Assembly (NCBI RefSeq): GCF_026341275.1
Contig: NZ_JAIFZO010000002.1
Span: 4,618,118-4,682,117 of the forward strand
From: Streptomyces ortus
GTDB lineage: Bacteria > Actinomycetota > Actinomycetes > Streptomycetales > Streptomycetaceae
DNA: 64,000 bases
Direction of reading: 5' to 3'
Shown here: piece after piece, positions 60,472 through 64,000 of the stretch
Layout of the letters: each line of letters begins with the position of its first letter
Position numbering within the stretch: the first letter of the stretch is position 1
Notes under the pieces: model-generated
What the model saw: only the letters and a program-made list of their open reading frames with translations
Databases searched by the model: none
What the model was told of the DNA's origin: nothing
Translations under genes and position numbers: made by a program

Positions 60472-61547
60472 ACTACCCGGTCATCACCGAGGAGGTCTTG
60501 GACACCGTCCAGGGCAAACTGTGGTCACGGCGTCGACGACGTGACGACGTCCCGACGTTGCCGCCCGGCGCGGTCTACGTCTTCAGGGTCGGAGGCAACT
60601 ACCGCGCGTTCCCAGAGGGCATGCTCTTCGACCCGTCCCATCCGGATGTGCTCGACGCGTCCTCCGTGAGCCTGGTGGACACCCGGGCGCGCCTGGTGGA
60701 GGTCGAACGCACGCTTCCCTCGGTGAGTGAGGCGGACAACTTCACGGTCCATGCCTCCTTCACCTGCCAGGTGACCGACCCTACGGTCATCGCACGGCAG
60801 GGCGTCATCGACGTCGTCGTACCCCTGCGTGCCTACCTGCTCGGGGACAGCGACCTTCCGAGGCTCAGCGCGGGGCATCGGGTGGAGGAGGTCAACGCGG
60901 TCCGCGCCGAGGTGGCCCGGAGAATGACCGCCTACAGCGCGGTGGTGCCGCCGCGGGTGGTCGGCATGAGCGTGGAGTTCGTCAGCGCCGAAGTGAGTAC
61001 GTCAGAGAACCTGCGCGCTTGGGAGGAAACCCTACGCAACCAGCGTCGTACCGGCCAGCTCACCCAGCTGGAAATGGACGTGGAGACCCAGACCACGGCG
61101 CGGATCGCCGAGTTGCTTGCCCAGGGGTCCAATCATGCGGACGCGTTCGGCATCGCCCGGGCGGAGATCGACGTCACCGAGGCCGCGGCTCGTATTCACC
61201 GCATCACCGAAGAGACCGCGACCCGCCGCAACGAAGCGGAAGCCGCCGCCCAGGCCCATGCCCGGGCGCAGGAGACGGCCGAGACTCAGATGCGGCGCGA
61301 CATGGTGCTGACCCTGCTGCGCCAGATGGGCAGCAGCGAGGGTGGCTACGTCGACTACCACCAGGTCCTCGAACAGGTCCTGCAGGACAGGGGCGCAGTT
61401 GCGGGCATCGGCTCGGGCACGACCGAAGCCCCCATGATGGAGCCCGGACAGAGTGCCCGCATCGCATCGGCACGGCAGGATCATGCGGCGTCCCCGAAGG
61501 ACCGGCGTGAAGGCTTTGTCCAGAACGAGGAAGATCTCGTTGACTGA
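60468..61547 (+). CDS. SPFH/Band-7 (stomatin-like) protein
   Basis: 359 residues from GTG 60468, overlapping the previous stop by 4 nt (GTGA). The SPFH-type region runs from about 35 to 190 (VDTRARLVEVERTLPSVSEADNFTVHASFTCQV, then VEEVNAVRAEVARRMTAYSAVVPPRVVGMSVEFVSAEV). A long Ala/Glu coiled coil follows (ATRRNEAEAAAQAHARAQETAE). No clear N-terminal membrane anchor is visible. Such proteins organise membrane microdomains; here it could scaffold the membrane components encoded next. Confidence 0.75.
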   Translation: MNYPVITEEVLDTVQGKLWSRRRRRDDVPTLPPGAVYVFRVGGNYRAFPEGMLFDPSHPDVLDASSVSLVDTRARLVEVERTLPSVSEADNFTVHASFTCQVTDPTVIARQGVIDVVVPLRAYLLGDSDLPRLSAGHRVEEVNAVRAEVARRMTAYSAVVPPRVVGMSVEFVSAEVSTSENLRAWEETLRNQRRTGQLTQLEMDVETQTTARIAELLAQGSNHADAFGIARAEIDVTEAAARIHRITEETATRRNEAEAAAQAHARAQETAETQMRRDMVLTLLRQMGSSEGGYVDYHQVLEQVLQDRGAVAGIGSGTTEAPMMEPGQSARIASARQDHAASPKDRREGFVQNEEDLVD

Positions 61548-62952
61548 TCACACCACCCACTCCGACGACACGGGTCCAGAAGGCACCGGTCCAGAAGGCA
61601 CCGGCCCCGATGTCACGCGGAGGCCCACGCACAAGTTCGCCGGCCTGCGCACGAACCGCGTCACCGACCCCGCGACAAGCCGACCCGTCAACTTCTCCGC
61701 ACGGCTACGCGGCCTGAGTGGCGTCAGCGAGGAGCTCCTCGACCGGACGCCGCACGAGCGTGCCAAGTACACGGCACTCGGGGGAGTGGTGCTCGGCACC
61801 TCCGTCATCGCGGCTTTCTCCATGTGGAACTTCGCGACGGAGGCGCTTGGCAGGGCATCCGTCCTGGCGGTGATCCCGACGGTGATCTGGATGCTGTTCG
61901 TACTCAACCTCGACCGGCTGCTGGTCAGCCCCCAGCCGAACGCGCGACGACAGACCGGTCCGCTGGTGCTGAGGCTGCTCATCGCCCTGATGCTGGGCGT
62001 CGTGATCGCCGAGCCTCTCGTACTGAGGATCTTCGCGACGGCCGTGGAGGCGCACGTTGCCGACGAACGCATCGACGACATAGACCGGCTGAGGTCGAAC
62101 CTGGTCCGCTGCAACCCCGTGCCGAGCACCACCGCGACCAGCACACCGGAGGACTGCACCAGCACGTACGTATTGTCCTTCGCCGCGACTCCCGGACGGC
62201 AGAGTGACGAGCTGGCCGCGTTGCGTTCCGACGCGGCTGATCTCCAGAAGAGGGTGGATCGGGACGCGAACAGGCTGGAGGCAATCGACTCCGAGGTGCG
62301 AGACGAGTGCCGGCAAATGATCCGAATAGCCGCTACTGGCCTGTACCAGCGCTCCTCCGAATGCCTGCGGCTGCGGGAGAAGGCGAGCGACTACCGGACC
62401 ACTCACCACACTGAGAAGAACGAGACGCGGCTGGCGGGGATGAACAACCGCATCGCACGCATCGAGGGACGACTGACCACAGCGCGCGGCGACTTCCTGG
62501 AGGCCCGTGCGGAAGGCATCGAGCAGCGGATCGTCGAGGAGCGGGCCAAGCAGAAGGAGATCGGAGTCCTGGAGCGCATCCGGGCACTCGACGAACTCGC
62601 CGGCGGCAACACGGTGGTTTTCGTGGGCATCTGGATGATCCGCCTGCTCTTCGTCCTGCTTGACATGCTGCCCGTCATCGTGAAGTTCCTCGGCCGGGAG
62701 AACTCCTACGACCAGATGCTCACCTTGCACAGCAACAGCGCGGTCAAGATCTACGGCGAGCAGGTGCGCCTCGACGAACGCCGGGCCCTGGCCGACATCG
62801 AGATCGCCCAGGACTCCATCGAGCAGGAGATCCGTCGCAACCGGGCCGAGTCGGAGGCCGCCTTGCGAGAGCACACCGCCGCGATGAACATCCGCGTGCG
62901 TCAGGCGGTGAACACGCTGGAGAAAGAACTCCGCCGCAGCTCCAGCGTCTGA
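61540..62952 (+). CDS. DUF4407 membrane/coiled-coil protein
   Basis: 470 residues from TTG 61540, with GAGGAAG 6 nt upstream and an 8-nt overlap with the SPFH gene. The DUF4407 signature is RLRGLSGVSEELLDRTPHERAKYTALGGVVLGT plus FVLNLDRLLVS. Three transmembrane helices (about 78-96, 104-124 and 143-165) precede a long coiled coil (170-350), a fourth helix (about 360-385), and a basic C-terminal coil. It likely spans the membrane with a large coiled stalk. A short TGPEG repeat lies near the N-terminus. Confidence 0.83.
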   Translation: MTDHTTHSDDTGPEGTGPEGTGPDVTRRPTHKFAGLRTNRVTDPATSRPVNFSARLRGLSGVSEELLDRTPHERAKYTALGGVVLGTSVIAAFSMWNFATEALGRASVLAVIPTVIWMLFVLNLDRLLVSPQPNARRQTGPLVLRLLIALMLGVVIAEPLVLRIFATAVEAHVADERIDDIDRLRSNLVRCNPVPSTTATSTPEDCTSTYVLSFAATPGRQSDELAALRSDAADLQKRVDRDANRLEAIDSEVRDECRQMIRIAATGLYQRSSECLRLREKASDYRTTHHTEKNETRLAGMNNRIARIEGRLTTARGDFLEARAEGIEQRIVEERAKQKEIGVLERIRALDELAGGNTVVFVGIWMIRLLFVLLDMLPVIVKFLGRENSYDQMLTLHSNSAVKIYGEQVRLDERRALADIEIAQDSIEQEIRRNRAESEAALREHTAAMNIRVRQAVNTLEKELRRSSSV

Positions 62953-63031
62953 CGAAGACCGACTGGCCCGTAGGCCCGGCCCAGAGCGACATGGGACATG
63001 AGGACGCGGGTGTACGAGGAACGGCGCCATG

Positions 63032-63058
63032 GCCGCCCCGGTCACACACCGGGGCGGC
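63032..63058 (+). terminator. Hairpin between DUF4407 and the PycTM-like gene
   Basis: A perfect 11-bp stem (63032-63042 with 63048-63058; loop CACAC) followed by TT. It lies 40 bp before the last gene of the cluster and may reduce or separate effector expression. Confidence 0.7.
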
Positions 63059-63097
63059 TTCGTCACGGCAGTCGTAGCTACAACCGACAGGAGCACC

Positions 63098-63613
63098 ATG
63101 GCTACAGGCGAAGGCACAACGGAGCCCACTCGCGACGCCCAACTCGTACGCACACTGCTGGCCGAGGCACGGGAGGAACTGCTGAAAGCCGACAACAAGG
63201 CCGGCTTCCTCCTCGCGTCCATGGGCGCCGCATTGACCGCACTGCTAGGTGTGATACTGGGTGGTGCCATAGAACCACGTGGCTACGCCGTCGTCTCGCA
63301 GATCCTGCTCTGGGCCGGCTGCGTCACCTGCTTCGTATCCCTCGTCCAGCTCGGTCTGGCCGTGACTCCACGCGTCGGCCGGCCTCACCATGCCCGTGCG
63401 CACTACTTCGGTGATGTAAACGCGACGGCGTCTGTCCTTTGCCTCGAAGAGGCCGTGCGACGTACCGACTCGAGGGAACGTGACCTCAGCCAGCTCACCA
63501 TCCTGTCCCGCACGGTCTGGATCAAATACCGCTGCATCCGCCACGCGATGGCCTGGAGCGCGGCCTTCGTCACCCTCACCTCGCTGGGCATCTTGACGGG
63601 CACGCCGACGTGA
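63098..63613 (+). CDS. Pycsar-effector-like small membrane protein (PycTM/DUF5706 type)
   Basis: 171 residues from ATG 63098, with ACAGGAG 5 nt upstream. The N-terminal helix ends in EELLKADNKAGFLLASMGAALTALLG, the ADNKAxxLL motif that marks the DUF5706/PycTM family. Three transmembrane segments (about 37-57, 65-90 and 148-168) are separated by a cytosolic loop with LSQLTILSRTVWIKYRCIRHAMAW. PycTM proteins are proposed to be activated by cCMP or cUMP and to damage the membrane. This gene is the last of the cluster, behind a hairpin. Confidence 0.75.
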   Translation: MATGEGTTEPTRDAQLVRTLLAEAREELLKADNKAGFLLASMGAALTALLGVILGGAIEPRGYAVVSQILLWAGCVTCFVSLVQLGLAVTPRVGRPHHARAHYFGDVNATASVLCLEEAVRRTDSRERDLSQLTILSRTVWIKYRCIRHAMAWSAAFVTLTSLGILTGTPT

Positions 63614-63622
63614 GCGCACGCA

Positions 63623-64000
63623 TCACGGATGCCGCCGCCTCCACACGGCGTCCGAGAGCTGTTTGGATCCGATCTCCGCCGGCTCCAGCTCCAGGCCGAC
63701 GGATTGGCACAGGTCGGCGTGGAGTGAAGGGGGAAGTGCGGGTCGAGCAGGACCCGTGCCATCCGGCCGAGCAGCGCCGGTTCACGCCGCAGCGCTGTCC
63801 GCAGCTCCGGCGCCAAGCCGCCCCGCGGTGCCCGAGGCTCCCGTACCTCGATGCCGGGGCTGCCCGGTCCGCGGGTGCGTGCCTCCCACACGCCGTCGCT
63901 CACCAGGTGGCGGAACGGGTAGGCCGGAGTGGCACTGTTCGGCGGACCGTATTCGGCCAATAGCCGCGGCAGATCCTTCTCCACGACGCTCTACCGCAGT
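63623..64000 (-). pseudogene. Decayed McrA-like sulfur-binding-domain nuclease, 3' part missing, 5' outside window
   Basis: On the minus strand, LPRLLAEYGPPNSATPAYPFRHLVSDGVWEAR matches the sulfur-binding domain of ScoMcrA-type phosphorothioate-dependent HNH nucleases. Upstream, TAG (63993-63991) interrupts a frame readable as LR-x-SVVEKDLP. Further on, PHFP passes from HFPPSLHADLC into another frame because one C is missing in a C-run near 63732, and then a stop (63625-63623) ends the frame at SKQLSDAVWRRRHP, before any HNH domain. The gene is therefore broken and C-terminally truncated. Confidence 0.7.

Noticed and set aside
63403..63984. 193-codon minus-strand ORF as an intact gene
   Set aside because: Its second half is out of frame with the SBD homology and overlaps the PycTM-like gene; the homologous part is a pseudogene.

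Overview
This window is a stretch of Streptomyces-type chromosome. It is very GC-rich, uses many GTG and TTG starts, and carries typical actinobacterial families (DUF397 with XRE/DUF5753, DUF3151, DUF5063, DUF2617, a TIGR03943-like permease pair). It also holds housekeeping genes in a Streptomyces-like order: clpB, pyrE, fba, purA, ybaB, recR, ask and asd. I saw no rRNA, tRNA, CRISPR array, insertion sequence or intact prophage.

Layout. 1-2.7 kb is an accessory patch. Two paralogous LuxR-HTH regulators converge (the first cut by the window edge), followed by a tiny secreted-peptide gene with two DSHWPA repeats coupled to a degenerate Rieske-like protein and closed by a perfect terminator. 2.8-8.6 kb holds a PNPOx-like protein, an HspR-box-controlled clpB, a YbjN protein, a PIG-V-like membrane glycosyltransferase and a regulatory ATPase. 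8.7-11 kb has XRE/DUF397 and a winged-helix protein. 11-16.3 kb has an aminotransferase, a Cys/Gly-rich small membrane protein, DUF2617, a membrane-fused spermidine synthase and a CoxG-like protein. 16.6-21.2 kb has galM-like, pyrE, fba, an MFS exporter and DUF3151. 21.4-25.3 kb is a kynurenine-pathway cassette (TDO, kynureninase, TetR, formamidase-like hydrolase). 25.4-28.7 kb has a two-component system and a P450. 28.7-32.1 kb has a repeat array and a MarR-controlled ABC exporter. 32.2-39.9 kb has a DAGK-like protein, purA, GntR, a class III aminotransferase and a membrane Ser/Thr kinase. 40-45.6 kb has a SLATT protein, ybaB, recR, DUF5063, ask, a translationally coupled 33-codon ORF and asd. 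46-55.4 kb has an ECF sigma factor with a membrane partner, SURF1, a prolyl oligopeptidase, an RCK protein and a permease pair.

The most interesting region is 56.5-63.6 kb, inserted between two decayed genes. It encodes a Crp/Fnr regulator, a class III nucleotidyl-cyclase-like protein, a large protein with a degenerate P-loop, an SPFH protein, a DUF4407 membrane/coiled-coil protein and a small Pycsar-effector-like (PycTM/DUF5706) membrane protein. The cyclase and the P-loop protein share a VDAxGAxFGF motif, and the four middle genes overlap. I read it as an elaborated Pycsar-like cyclic-nucleotide defence or signalling system. It is flanked on the right by a decayed McrA/sulfur-binding-domain restriction gene, as in a defence island.

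Two further themes recur: candidate leaderless promoters (TANNNT 6-8 nt before the start codon) and short tandem repeats that keep the reading frame or sit in 5' leaders.
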